From contig NC_077222.1 of assembly GCF_024763615.1 (NCBI RefSeq), forward strand, positions 43,152,001 through 43,216,000: a stretch of DNA of 64,000 nucleotides, given 5' to 3'. The notes beneath the pieces are model-generated. The model did not search any database, had not been told where the DNA came from, and worked only from the letters and a program-made list of their open reading frames with translations. Positions 1-11,235 of this stretch are shown here, piece by piece. The stretch is from Phlebotomus papatasi (lineage: Eukaryota; Arthropoda; Insecta; Diptera; Psychodidae). The number at the start of each line of letters is the position of its first letter. The stretch's first letter is position 1. The translations under genes and the position numbers were made by a program.

Positions 1-1360
1 ATTCTATGGATTCTATGGATATTTTACTGAAAGCATTTAAACATCCGCAGTGTTTGTTAAAATAATCCATAAGCTAATTGCAAGAGAATAAGCATGAAAA
101 TCCTAACAGATAATCCTTCAAGAAGTCCTTGTATCACGAAAAGATTAGTCACATTTCCATCGCCTCTCTTAAAGCCTATGGATTCCATCTGCTGGTATAT
201 GGAAGCTTGGGTTAAGTGAACACATTGCAAAAAAGATGAAATGATTTCACGTTTGGTGCTCTATAGGGTCATGGCCTTTTGTACATAAAATACCCGACAT
301 ACCTAACCCAAACCCAAGAAAATATTCACAACCATTCGGGTTCACTCACATGCACATTATGAACGATTCTGGTTGGAATTGTTTCGCCAGAAGCAACATC
401 GTCTCAAAATCATCTCATGCCATTTGGTTTCTCCTTATTGTGAAAATTCCGTTGTGGATACAAAATCGAAATTCAATTTCTTTTCACTATCCTTCATACC
501 CATTCCTGTACCCTTTATCCATATGCAATGCACATTACCAAGAAAGAAACCCCTCCATGGTTCACATTTTATGCGTTATTGCCCTCAGAATGTATGAATG
601 TCATTTTGATTTTATGTGATTTAATTTTTCCAGTTTTTCCGCCCTCAATCGACCTCTGCTGGTGAAAGTCCTCATGATACCCGATAGAAGGGGACGGTTA
701 TGTAAATTTTATCTAAAATAGTTGTACTGGGAAATAGAACCCCTTTGGCTCCAGATCCCCATGAAGATTCCCCGAGCTAGATACCCTCTCAATTAGAATA
801 TCTATTCTGTAGATTAACTCGAAGCTCATACATTCTCATGGGATATATTCCTCAAATTGGGAATTTCTGGGGAAATTACTTTTTAAGTAGAAAACTGCAA
901 TTGTTGCTCGTTCTAGAAGATGAGAGGGAACATTTTTCAATAGATATGTGGATTGATTGAGAACAATGCACAATGGAGTTCTTTCAATATTGAAAAGAGA
1001 ATATTTGTTAGATTTCTTCATTCTTCGGCATCCTTATCATCATCATTTTGGATTCATTGAGCAGGAATTTGCTGTAGAAATTGAATGGCCCAACCGATGA
1101 ACTGAAATTGCTGTGAACGGAAGATCATTGAAGAAAATTGGCAATATTTCATCATATTTCCGGGATATGGTTTTTGCAGTCAGTGATGTAAACTACTTCA
1201 ACCATTTAAGGACGAAAAGAAGCTAAAATAGGAATCGACGCTTTTTACTGCTCGAACTCAAAGATAAAGCAGTTATAATCAACTTTTTTCAACTTGTCAC
1301 CGCCCTAGAGCTTAAATGGTAAAAACCATCAACTTCCGGTCTTCGATGACTCTCAATAAA
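1..1360. other. No gene seen; probable intron or intergenic DNA
   Basis: AT-rich sequence with only short, unrecognisable open frames. It opens with a partly doubled ATTCTATGGA motif. Text at about 1243-1340 (gctcgaactc, cttccggtcttcg) resembles pieces of the CGGTT-type repeat that follows. If the receptor exon at 16988 continues a gene entering from the left, this is intronic. Confidence 0.4.
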
Positions 1361-1368
1361 AAACAATA

Positions 1369-1404
1369 TTCAATTCAATTCAAATTCAATTCAATTAAAT
1401 TTAT
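1369..1404. repeat. Short ATTCA-type tandem repeat
   Basis: Imperfect tandem pentamers (attca/aattc) just ahead of the first CGGTT-type repeat copy. Low-complexity DNA only. Confidence 0.7.
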
Positions 1405-1489
1405 ATAAATAATCAAATAGGACAAACTGTCCTCTGTGCAATAAATATCTCCATACGCTTTTTTTTCTTCCCCTCCAAAACCATGTTTT

Positions 1490-2280
1490 TTTTTAGTTTT
1501 TTTTTTCAAAATTGGCCAAACTTTTTCAATAATTTTCGGACATGTTTTAGAGGTAGTCCAGGTCCAGGCGAACATTTCGTCCAAAAATACCTATTCTCGG
1601 AAATTAGCCATTTTGAATTATTGAAGATCAAAGGCCTATCACATTGGAGGGCTCTCATTTTTTAAGCGACTTGGTTAAAATTGGATTTTTTGGAAAGGTA
1701 TTTAAATTTCGATTCCGGCTACACCAGTCTTCATCGGTAATGAATTGGTTAAGTACCGATTCATGAAATTATATTTTTACTTGAACTTATAAGTTTGTTA
1801 AGTGGACATTATCTTCGACGGTCTTTTTTTCTCTTTCCCTTATTCACCCTCCAATTCCTCTAAAACCATGTTTGTTTTGTCATTCTTAAATTGGCCCAAG
1901 CTTTTTTAACGATTTTCGAATATGGTTAAGAGGTAGTCCAGATGAACATTTCGCAAAAATATATCTATGACCAGAAAATTAGTCCTTTTGAATTATAAAA
2001 GGTCAAAGGCCAATTTTTCCATCGAAATTTGGAAAATTAATTTTTGATTAAGTGCCTTTGATTAAAAACAAATCGACTTATTCGACTCGTTGGAAAGGTA
2101 TTGAAATTTTTGACAAGTTATAAATAACCTAATCGGTTATGAACCGATAAGTAATTTTTGTTCGAAAATTAATTGTATTAATCCTCAGATGGTTTAGGTG
2201 ATCTTTTGAGTGATTTATGACTTAATTAAAATCGGATATAAACTGGTTAACACTAAATGACGAGTTCGAGCATTTCGCAA
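1490..2280 (-). repeat. CGGTT-family dispersed repeat, two units
   Basis: Two head-to-tail units in minus orientation. Each carries the recurring blocks of this family: a 'ggcccaagctttttc' block, a 'ggtagtccagg..gaacatttcg' block, a 'ttgaattattgaaggtcaaagg' type block, a 'ttggattttttggaaaggta' block and a closing block with the complement of ACCGGTTCATTACCGATGA. The same blocks recur at about 13438, 14430, 26000, 26400, 41700, 48300 and 63655. Six-frame reading gives nothing recognisable, so this is a non-coding repeat. The second unit (1800-2280) is more diverged. Confidence 0.75.
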
Positions 2281-2289
2281 GATATAGGA

Positions 2290-3594
2290 ATGGTATGCTT
2301 TATCACCCCTTTATATTTTTATCATACAAAACAATGTAGCAAAAAATATCTCACAAATTCATGATCGCACTTCACAAAATTCCTCGAAATCCATAGATTT
2401 TTCTTAACAGTACGACTTATGACATTTTAGGGACTGGATTTATGTGCCCCTCGGATAAATACGATATGAAAAATTTCTTTTAAATTCCACATAAACTTAT
2501 TTAGCATATTTTATCGTTTACTGGTTCTCTTACACATGATTGTGTATTTGAGTTAGTTTAAGAAGATTTCAAACAAATAGGATACTAAATACTCATAAAG
2601 CAGTTTGTGCGTAATTTTGGCTTGGAAGAACATATGCGCATTTAAGACAGAACAATTGTGTAGCATATTGAATGTTTAATATTTTGTTGATCGATGCCAA
2701 TTAATGGTTTTGTGTATTATCAAAGAAGCATCTCTTGAGCAGAGTCTAATTGTTAAATGTTAGTGTTTGTATAGTTTGGTCTCCCATCTTCGGAGTAATG
2801 TGGGAGCAATTTTGGGTTGTTTGCTATGCAATTTTCCTTTGCAGTGATGCTGTTAAACAATGGTGTCATTCAGCAAAGATGAGAAGCAACAAGCAAAATA
2901 CATTCTGGATGTACTAACTCTTCACTGTAATTATATTTCAATTGTCGGAGCCACTTTTGTTTACCATAAACACTACAGGCTCGATTAGAGCCATATTGTT
3001 CCAGTGGAAAGCATTGGCATGAATCAACAAGGAATATTTCGATAGAGGCTGGACAGCATTTCCAATTTCAATTGAATCTGTGGCCTGAGTGAAATTAACC
3101 CCCATGTGTTTCTCATTCACATGATGGTATGTTTGTCTGCACCCATCATCCACTGTTTACAGAATGCTACCGCGAAATGTTCCTCTTTGGTAGTCACATA
3201 GAATTTGAAATGGAATTGAAATAGCATAAAAAGTATTCAGTCTAACTGAAAATGCACATTGAATCAGGGATGTATCATTTAAATTTATGTTTACACCAAT
3301 TAGTCGGAATCAATTAATTATTTTCGGACAATTTACACTTTCTCTAAATTTTAGAATTTATTCTTTTATACTAAATTTGGTTAACATTTATTTACATTAG
3401 CGAGTGCTAATATGTATGATATTTAAAGTATTTAGAAACTCAAACAAATCATTCTTGAATAATATGAAAATTGTACGAGTTTTGACATGATAAATTTTAT
3501 GTAAATCTTGTAGGTTTTACATATAAATAATTTAAAACTTTATGAAGCTTGAAGATTTATTTACACAAAAAATTGTGTCTTTGAGTTTTTCTTG
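2290..3594. other. No gene or clear repeat
   Basis: AT-rich, apparently unique sequence. Open frames here are short and look like chance. Confidence 0.5.
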
Positions 3595-3673
<79 letters not shown>

Positions 3674-3694
3674 ATGTATGTATGTATGTATATA
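3595..3694. repeat. (TA)n/(TATG)n microsatellite
   Basis: About 70 bases of alternating TA run into several TATG units. Open frames on both strands across it, rich in Tyr/Ile, are products of the dinucleotide repeat and not proteins. Confidence 0.95.
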
Positions 3695-4546
3695 TAATAT
3701 CTAAAATTAGTTCGTCAACTGTAACGTTTATGCGCTTATGTAAGAAGATTAACAGAAACAGCAAATTGGGGAACAAAAGTTTCATAGTAGAATTTAATGA
3801 AGTGAAGAATGACAAGTCAAAGGATTACAGTAATATTTTTCACGATGAGAATTTTAATTATTTTGTCACTCTAGTCATTACAGACAAATAATAAATTACA
3901 TTTCATGAATAATGAATTACAATAACAATCCACAATGAGTATTATAATTGATGAGTGTCATCCGAAAATTGTGAAATATTGCTGTATAAGAGACAAAGAG
4001 TTTTTCTTATTTGGAAAACCCCAAAACTTCATATATTTCTCTAAAGGTGTCAAAATGGGTATACGTGGTGAGAATATAGCTTTTACCTGTCTTAAGTATA
4101 AATTACATGCCATGACTTGAGAGAATTTTCCATCCAGTAACCAAGAATCGAGCGATATTGAGTGGAAGATTTTCTGTGACCTCTGATTTTATTTAAAATT
4201 AATTTTCAGGCTAAGATATTTTAAATTGAAATGTTCGATAATAAATGGAAATTTAAAATTAAATTTAGATTATATATTGATAAACAGTTTACATATCTGA
4301 TGTATCTGATCAATATTTACGGACCGCTGCGAAATGTAACCAAACAATTTCTTATTAGATGAACGATATTCTCATTTGTGCAAAATCGACTTCTTACGGT
4401 CTATCATGTGTTTTCCGAAGCACAACAATTTTTAGAGATGAAGTGGTAATAAATAAATAGTATCTTTAAGTTTTAAATTTAGAAATTCTTTCTGCTTCTA
4501 AGTTTTTGGTTTCTGATTTTATGTTGCGAGTAATTTAACCCATTTG
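3695..4546. other. No gene seen
   Basis: AT-rich, apparently unique DNA with no recognised coding or repeat signal. Confidence 0.5.
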
Positions 4547-4728
4547 TATGGGGAAGTGGGCAGCTTTAAAATAGGGATTTTTCCTCTATTTTAAAATGGA
4601 GTTGGACCATACAATGATGTGACCTAGATTTACAAACCAATTGTTAAGCTAAAATACATACGCGAGGATCAATTCCATTTTAAAATAAGAGAAAAAAACT
4701 TGATTTTGAGCTGCCCCACTTCCCCCTA
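4547..4728. mobile_element. TA-GGGG MITE, copy 1
   Basis: Left end TATGGGGAAGTGGGCAGCTT pairs with right end AGCTGCCCCACTTCCCCCTA. Inside these, a 'ccattttaaaat' type block lies inverted as well, so the 180-bp element folds back on itself. No coding capacity. It shares the TA-GG(G) start, CCC-TA end and fold-back layout with about eleven other short elements in the window. Confidence 0.75.
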
Positions 4729-5039
4729 CTAGAAACACTGAGGACACAAAATACATATTTTCGAACTTGTTTTATGTAACAAATGATTGGAAAAAGAATA
4801 AAAAGAAAAAATATCTATTGCCGCGGGCAGTCGTTATCAAAATCACGTCTTAACGCTCGCTAAATATAAATTATTTTCATTTTTACTTATTAGTGCAAAT
4901 ATATAAGAAATTAGATGGTAAAGCATATAAGCTTGGCGGAGTGTTCGAACTCACGCGAAAATTTATTCATGAATTTAAAAAATTATTCCGAAATAAGAAA
5001 TTGCTTAAGAACAGCATATTTTAAAATTATTTAGCATTT
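4729..5039. other. No gene seen
   Basis: AT-rich spacer between a MITE and the next CGGTT-type repeat. A short 'ctcgctaaatataaat...gttcgaactc' stretch may be decayed repeat. Confidence 0.4.
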
Positions 5040-5733
5040 ACGGGTATATTACTGATTCATTGCCCATTTAGTACGATTTATCTGATTTGGATATTTCAAT
5101 ATTTTTCAACAAAAACCAAATTGAAGCAAATCGATTGAAAAATAGGCCCTCCAAACTAGTTAAACTTTGATATTCGAAAATACGATATCTAATTTGTTTT
5201 CGAACAACATAGGCATCTAAGGTGTCTAAGTATTCACATTAATTAGCTTCAGTACATTATTTGAAAATGAAAAAAAAAGAAATCGTAAAATTCTCACAAT
5301 GAAAAAAAAACTTCAAGGATCTGTTTTCGAAATAAACAAGAAACATGGTTTTGCTGGGGAAGGAAAGGGTGGGGATAAAAAGGGGAAAAAGTCTGTGTTA
5401 GGTAATATTAGCTTTGGGAGGGGGTCCTCGAAGACTAGAAATCGATATCTCTTACTGTTTGGCCTCTAGCCATGTCGCAAGCTTTAAACCAAATAAAAAA
5501 ATATTTTTTAAAAGCATAAAAAGATAAGACAACTACGGGTATTTACCGACTTATGACCGATTAAGTCCAATGTAGTCGGGTTAGAAATTTCAAGATCTTG
5601 CAAAACAATCCAAATTTAAGTAAATTGCATGAAAAATAAGCCCTTTAGAAAAAACCAAGGGAACGATAGGAAGAATCGCGATATACGTAAAGGTAATGTT
5701 ACCAATCTGAGATGTTCTAAAAGTAAATACAAT
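5040..5733 (+). repeat. CGGTT-family repeat, degenerate plus-strand copy
   Basis: Plus-orientation blocks of the CGGTT family: a 'gaaaaatagg/aagccct' block twice (about 5138 and 5630), 'cttatgaccgatt..gtagtcgggttagaaatttcaa' at about 5550, and a 'gcctctagccatg' block at 5462. It abuts the left end of the Big-A element, which therefore lies in or beside this repeat. Confidence 0.6.
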
Positions 5734-7544
5734 TAGGTGAGATTCTAAACAATCTCACCTACTATAATCCTAACAAAATTTCATGTCGTCCGATCGAGCT
5801 CAAACTTGGCCAAAATGTGTTTCAGCACTTCCTGATCACGAATATATATGTGGCTAATTTACGTTCCCGGCCGGCCGCTCTTTGGAGCTTAATAGCTCCT
5901 AAACTAAAAAAGATATCGACTTGCGGTTTTCGGCAAAGGTTATATATCGGGTGAAAATTGCAACTTGGTGCATTGACCCCCCACCCCCCACCCCTCCTTC
6001 CGCCATTTTGAAGACCCCCCTTTTTTGTTTTCTCAATAGCTCCGCCCCTATGGCATCGAGCGGGCTCAAATTTTAGTATGTTATAGCTGGGCCTTAGAGC
6101 TTTCCATCAATACCAAACTTAAGGTCCCCCGACCCCCTGACCCGAGCTATAAGGGTCCAAAAAAAATTTCTTAAAATGGCCATAACTCCGGTCCTAATTG
6201 TCAGAATTTAAAAAGTGAGGGCTTTTTGGAAAGCTCTCGTGAAATGCCACTTCCCTTTCTAACATCGCAAGTTCATAAAACCACCGCTAGGGGCGCTATT
6301 ATTAAAAAGAAAATTTTTAAATCTTATAAGTTAAATAACTCAAAAATTCCATTGTGCATCGGGCTGAAATTTTAGTATGTTGTAGCCGTTGATTATACCT
6401 ATCAAACAAAAAAAACCTTAAGTCGATCCATAACCCCTGACCCGAGCTATAAGGGGTCAAAGTTCGAACATTGACCGGCCTCTATCTCCGGTTCTAACTA
6501 ACATAGCGACCTAAATTTTACGTTTTTGGTTTCGTCTCAATGAGCACTTTCAGATGAAAGTTCAAAAAGTCACCACAGGTGGCGCTGTGATAGCGTCAAA
6601 ATTCATCGAAACTCAAAGTCACTTTTCTCAAAAACGGCATTGTGCAAGTTAATGAAATTTTAGTATGTTATAGTCCAGTCTAGGACGTTTCCAAAATGGT
6701 GCGTATGTGCGCTGTGGTTTCAATAGAACCGGAGATATGAGGGGTCAAAGTTCACGAAATTCAAAAAATCATATCTCCGGTTCTATGTGACCGATTTTGA
6801 TGAATGAGGGCTTAAACGAAAGATCTCAGCAAATGCTACAACTTCCTAAAACATTTGAACTTCGTGGGACCAACACCAGGGGCGCCAAAGTCGAAAAACC
6901 AATTTCAATATCACATAACCTCAATTATCTCGACTGTCGCTGAACCGATTTTGATGATTACTTCAACATAATTGTAGAGCACATTTGTCTCTATATTTCG
7001 TCCATACATCATTTTCCTTTCAGATTACGCTATCACTCCGATTTTGCCGTTTAATTGTGAAAAAATTGATTTTTCCCATAATAACGCTTTGAAATCACTC
7101 AGATGCCAATTTGACTGCCTCTACTCCACCAAGACACTTAAAATAGGGGTTTAAATGGTGAGTCCCGCAAAATACAACAATTCTTTGATATAGTTGAAGT
7201 TCAACAAATGACTACATGGGGTACTCTGGATGAAAAAAACAAGTTAAGAAACAAAAAACCTCGCTTATCTTGGCTTCTGAGTAATCGATGAGATCATGTT
7301 CTATAGGAAAATTATAGAGTACATTCTGGTCTACATTTCACCTATATATCACTTTTGTGCCAGTTCATCCCAATCCTTGATATTTTGGTTTAAATACAAA
7401 ATTTGTATAATTTCACGAATTTGATTCAAGATAACTGAATGGCGACTCACACTTTCAGCTCTAAATCGAATTTGCATGCACTCCGAGTTAGGTCACGTTA
7501 AGAATCTCACCTACATAAGCCGGTTAGGATTATCTGTCCCTTTT
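5734..7544 (+). mobile_element. Big element, copy A (1.8 kb, non-coding)
   Basis: Starts TAGGTGAGATTCTAAAC. The reverse complement GTTAAGAATCTCACCTA lies at about 7499-7515, and a shared tail ending in GGATTATCTGTCCC follows. The left end also forms a hairpin, AGGTGAGATT pairing with AATCTCACCT over a 6-nt loop, and carries TATAATCCTAAC, the complement of GTTAGGATTA in the tail. The body has three diverged units of about 295 bp, shown by recurrence of AGTATGTT (6075, 6374, 6662), a CATCTCCGG-like block (6183, 6483, 6773) and a GGGTC block (6151, 6451, 6739). No long open frame. Copies B and C share it over most of their length. It could be a non-autonomous TIR transposon or a Helentron/HINE-like element, which also have fold-back ends and central tandem repeats. 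Confidence 0.85.
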
Positions 7545-9475
7545 ATTTTTATTTCTCACATTTTGAGTTCGAAAAACCCAAAAAAAAGACAAAATCATTA
7601 AATTACTTTAATTTTGCAAAAGCCTTTGTCTCTCAATTGAGTATAATAAATAAATCTGCAGATTTTGAGTCTTCATGGCAATTGAGTTTCTGAGGAAGTA
7701 AAAGGCACACAAAGTGCTTGGTACTCTGTTCAATAAAAAGGCAATAAAATTTTCGTAAAGAGCTTATTATTTGTTTTCAATTTTTACAGCTATATTTCAA
7801 AACCCACGTGTAGGAACGATGACATCTTTTTACCCTTCTTTTTTACGACTACACAATTTTACAGACACCTTTTCTATAGTGTCCCTCTTTCATTTTTTCT
7901 CCCAACCGTGTTTACGTCAAAAGAGTGAATTTAGAGTTTGGGATCAATCCACTTTTCCCTTGCTCGTTGTGTCCTCACTTTCACCATTGAAAGCTCCAAG
8001 AAGTATAAAGAATTGGGGAAGAAAAGCAAGAAAATCTAAGGCAACGCACCCCCAAAGAGAAAACTTCATCATTGACCAATTTCATGGCACCTGGCAACTC
8101 AATATCTCATGTTCAATTTGCCATCAATCATTAAATTTCATTTACTCCTTCATTGAAATTCAGCTATTTTGTACACGTTTATCATGGGTCTATAGAAGTT
8201 ATTCCTCAACCACTTCATGCGATTTTCCATACTTTCTTACTTCCATCAACCTCTTATAACACCGAATCTTGAATCAGACTTACTCGTCACCAAGTTGAGT
8301 TGAAAAGCTTCTCAGTGAGATTTTATACATTCTAAAGTTTGTTTTTCATCATATACAAAACCCAATTATATTTTAGTATAATTTTTTGAATCATAAACCT
8401 TGACGACCTTGACAAAATTTACATCAGACTGTTTATCAATCTGTATATCTCTTAGATCTAGAATTCTTCGGAATTTTACTTAAACCTTATCTTCTTACAA
8501 ATATGTACGAGGTACTGGAACACATAAGTTTAAGAATTCTGTGAAATGAAGTGGTGACAAGATCTAGAATACTTGAGAACTTCTGACTTATTTGCTACAT
8601 CACTCTTTAGTAAATTTCGCAATGTTTAACTTAATACTTTAAACTTTATGTTCATGAGGTTTAGCTACAGTATATTTTTTCAATCGTAATCTTTATTGTC
8701 TTATAGTTATTTTAACCTATTTAATTTTTTTTAAGTAATGCCTAACTAAAATAGAACAAAAATTATGTATTTTTAAAAGAAGAGTTATTAGATTTTTTCA
8801 TAACGAGTAATTAATTAACAAATGGTTCTGAGTTAAAATAAGAAATTTCAAATATTTTCAGATGAACTCATACTTGCTCAAATTGGGTGAGATATATAAG
8901 AAATTTCCTTTGTTTTAATTTATTTTGTAATTTTTATTACTATTATTCTATTAATTTATGATATTATTTATTCTTAAACATAGAGAATTTAAAACTTTTC
9001 CGTATAAACCTAAATGGATTCCCATGGATTGCCACTCAGCTGTTTGTAACTGAATGGCCGTATAGACATCTACTGCTTTCTCTGATTTAACGATAATTGT
9101 ATTGTGTAATCCCATTTGATTTTAAAGATTCTGTAATTAATTCCATTTCCTGTTCTGTTAGAATATTTAAAGTTGGATTGTATAGATTCTGGCAAAAAAT
9201 GTGTCGGTTTTCCCAACTTGGATAATCCCCCGTATCGGTTGAATTCAATTCAGACTTTTGATGAGTTCAAAGAGTTTTAAACGAATCCGTATTTTTTCCC
9301 AATCGATTGGGAAGTAAACTTTCTCGAATTGCTAGAAACTAGTAAAAGGAATAATGGAATAGACACTCCGATGAAAAGTTTTTCGAGAGACCTTTAAAAT
9401 TATTTAAAAATAGAAATAGTTGAAAACATGACAGAGGCCAAAAATAATATTACAGTTTAGCCAAAATAACAAGGA
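7545..9475. other. No recognised gene; one unexplained 162-codon open frame
   Basis: Mostly AT-rich unique sequence. A plus-strand open frame at 7771-8259 is longer than most chance frames here, but its translation has no motif, domain or compositional pattern that I recognise and no splice context. I treat it as probably chance. Confidence 0.4.
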
Positions 9476-9603
9476 TTAACCCTTTAAGGCGATTAGGTCG
9501 CCGGAGTCTCAAATGCCCTGCGGCCATCTAAAGTTATATTTTCTTCAGAAAAATCATAAAAAGTTATTTTTGTGACCTTTAATTTTTGGACGAGTGGGTC
9601 AAA
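9476..9603 (+). repeat. CCCTTTAAGG-family repeat, copy 1 (right end lost)
   Basis: Starts AACCCTTTAAGGCGATTAGG, continues 'ggagtctcaaatg', then 'ggccatctaaagttat'. The same order of blocks occurs at 14693-14832, where the repeat ends in the inverted form TTAAAGGGTTAA. Here the expected right terminus is missing and another small TIR element begins at 9604. Confidence 0.65.
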
Positions 9604-9712
9604 GGCATCCACATACTAGAAAAAAATTATGTCCATATTTGTCTGCATTTTCTACAAAAATGTAAGCAACTTTTTTCAATGCAGATATAGGTTTCTCTAG
9701 TGTGTAGAGGCC
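9604..9712. mobile_element. GGCCTCTACACA-end MITE, copy 1
   Basis: Left GGCATCCACATACTAGA pairs imperfectly with right CTAGTGTGTAGAGGCC, and a further inverted block lies between. Related ends are at 40160-40216 and 50465-50610. Non-coding. Confidence 0.6.
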
Positions 9713-9899
9713 ATTACTGATTTAGACCACAACATTTCATCTAGACAGAACACATCTTGAAAGTGTTTTTCAAGGTCAACCGATAAATAATTCTAACAGA
9801 GGTAGTTCTCAACCGATTGAAACAAGTATAGTCTCAATTGAAAGGTCTTTAATTCCTGTACAAGTTTGAATAAGTTCCAATAATTCACTTAAACAGTGC

Positions 9900-11235
9900 A
9901 GTCGTAAATTACACGGTGCGACAAAATTTACATTTTTGTGGGTGTCTTTTACGAGAGTGCCAAAACTTGTTAGAGGATCATTTAAGGACCTCAAATCTGC
10001 AATCCGTTTGTCCGGGTCACGTCTAGATTTTTTTAAATATGCATATTTAGTTTTTTGATGTTTTATAAAATTCAAAAATTCATATCTCCGGTTCTAATTA
10101 TCCGGTGGTAGTCACATAAAGCTAAACTGACGCGTAATTTCATCCTCTATAACTCTTGTGAACATATCAAGCATCTACGATGAAAATGCAGTATATTTTT
10201 TAAAGATTTTTTGAAAAATGGCACCTAAAATGGTGCATTTTTCTGTGTTTTTTCCATCTTCTAGTAATTTTCCCACTTTAATAGAGCATTTTATATGTCA
10301 AATAACTATGCCTAAAAGTTAGAGAATTTAATATTCTTTCATTTTCTTTTGGTTTAAATTTTCTATCCTAATTCGTTTATTCACAATAATTTATTGAAAA
10401 TAAAATGCATTATTATAAAAATAAAATCTCTTATTATATATAATTATTTGGTATTTTTGTCTAACCTACTAAAGAGCATTCTCTTTTGCACTCTCACTTA
10501 CACATTTCATATAAAAAGAGGCGAAATGGAAAAAAGAGACGTATATAGAAACAAAGAGAGAAGAATAGTTTTTTGGCACTCATAACAGCTATTTTTCTCT
10601 CTCTATTTCTATATACGTCTCTTTTCTTTCATTTCACTTCTTTTTATATGAAATGTGTAAGTAAGAGTGCAAAAGAGAATGCTCTTCAGTAGGTTAGACA
10701 AAGATACTATTATAATTACATATATATAATAAGAGATTTTAATGTACTTTATTTTTAATAAATTATTGTGAATAAACAAATTAAGATAGAAAATTCAAAC
10801 TAAAAAGATATGAAAGAATATTAAATTCACACATTTTTAGGTATAGTAGTTGGCATATAAAATGTTCTATCTAAGTGGGAGAATTATTAGAAGATGGAAA
10901 AAACACAGAAAAATGCACAATTTTGGGTGCAATTTTTCAAATAATCTTAAAAAAATATACTTTATTTTCATCGTAAGTTCTTGATGTGTTCTCAAGAGAT
11001 ATAGATGATGAAATTACGCATCATTTTAGCTTTATGTGACTACCACCGGATAATTAGAACCGGAGATATGAATTTTTGAATTTTATAAAACGTCAAAAAA
11101 CTAAATATGCATATTTTAAAAAATCTAGACGTGACCCGTACAAACGGATTGCAAATTTGAGGTCCTTAAATGACCCTCTAGCAAGTTTTGGCACTCTCGT
11201 CAAAGACACCCACAACGTGTCGCACAGTGTTATCG
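9900..11235. repeat. Giant imperfect palindrome, ~650-bp arms
   Basis: The left arm (about 9900-10571) is matched by its reverse complement in the right arm (10583-about 11235), with a spacer of roughly a dozen bases around TTGGCACTCAT. Arms agree along their whole length with scattered substitutions and small indels: CGGTTCTAATTATCCGG at 10088 is answered by CCGGATAATTAGAACCG near 11046. Near the outer ends GTGCGAC and GTGGGTGTC occur in both arms. Both arms hold a short mirrored open frame (minus 9809-10075, plus 11076-11285) with similar first 47 codons. It is either a fold-back transposon or an inverted duplication. The spacing is small enough that a transcript would form a long hairpin. 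Confidence 0.85.

Noticed and set aside
3561..3891. Open frames on both strands rich in Tyr, Ile and Met
   Set aside because: They translate a (TA)n/(TATG)n microsatellite.
7771..8259. 162-codon plus frame as a gene
   Set aside because: No recognisable domain, no splice or promoter context, and no repeat copy to compare.
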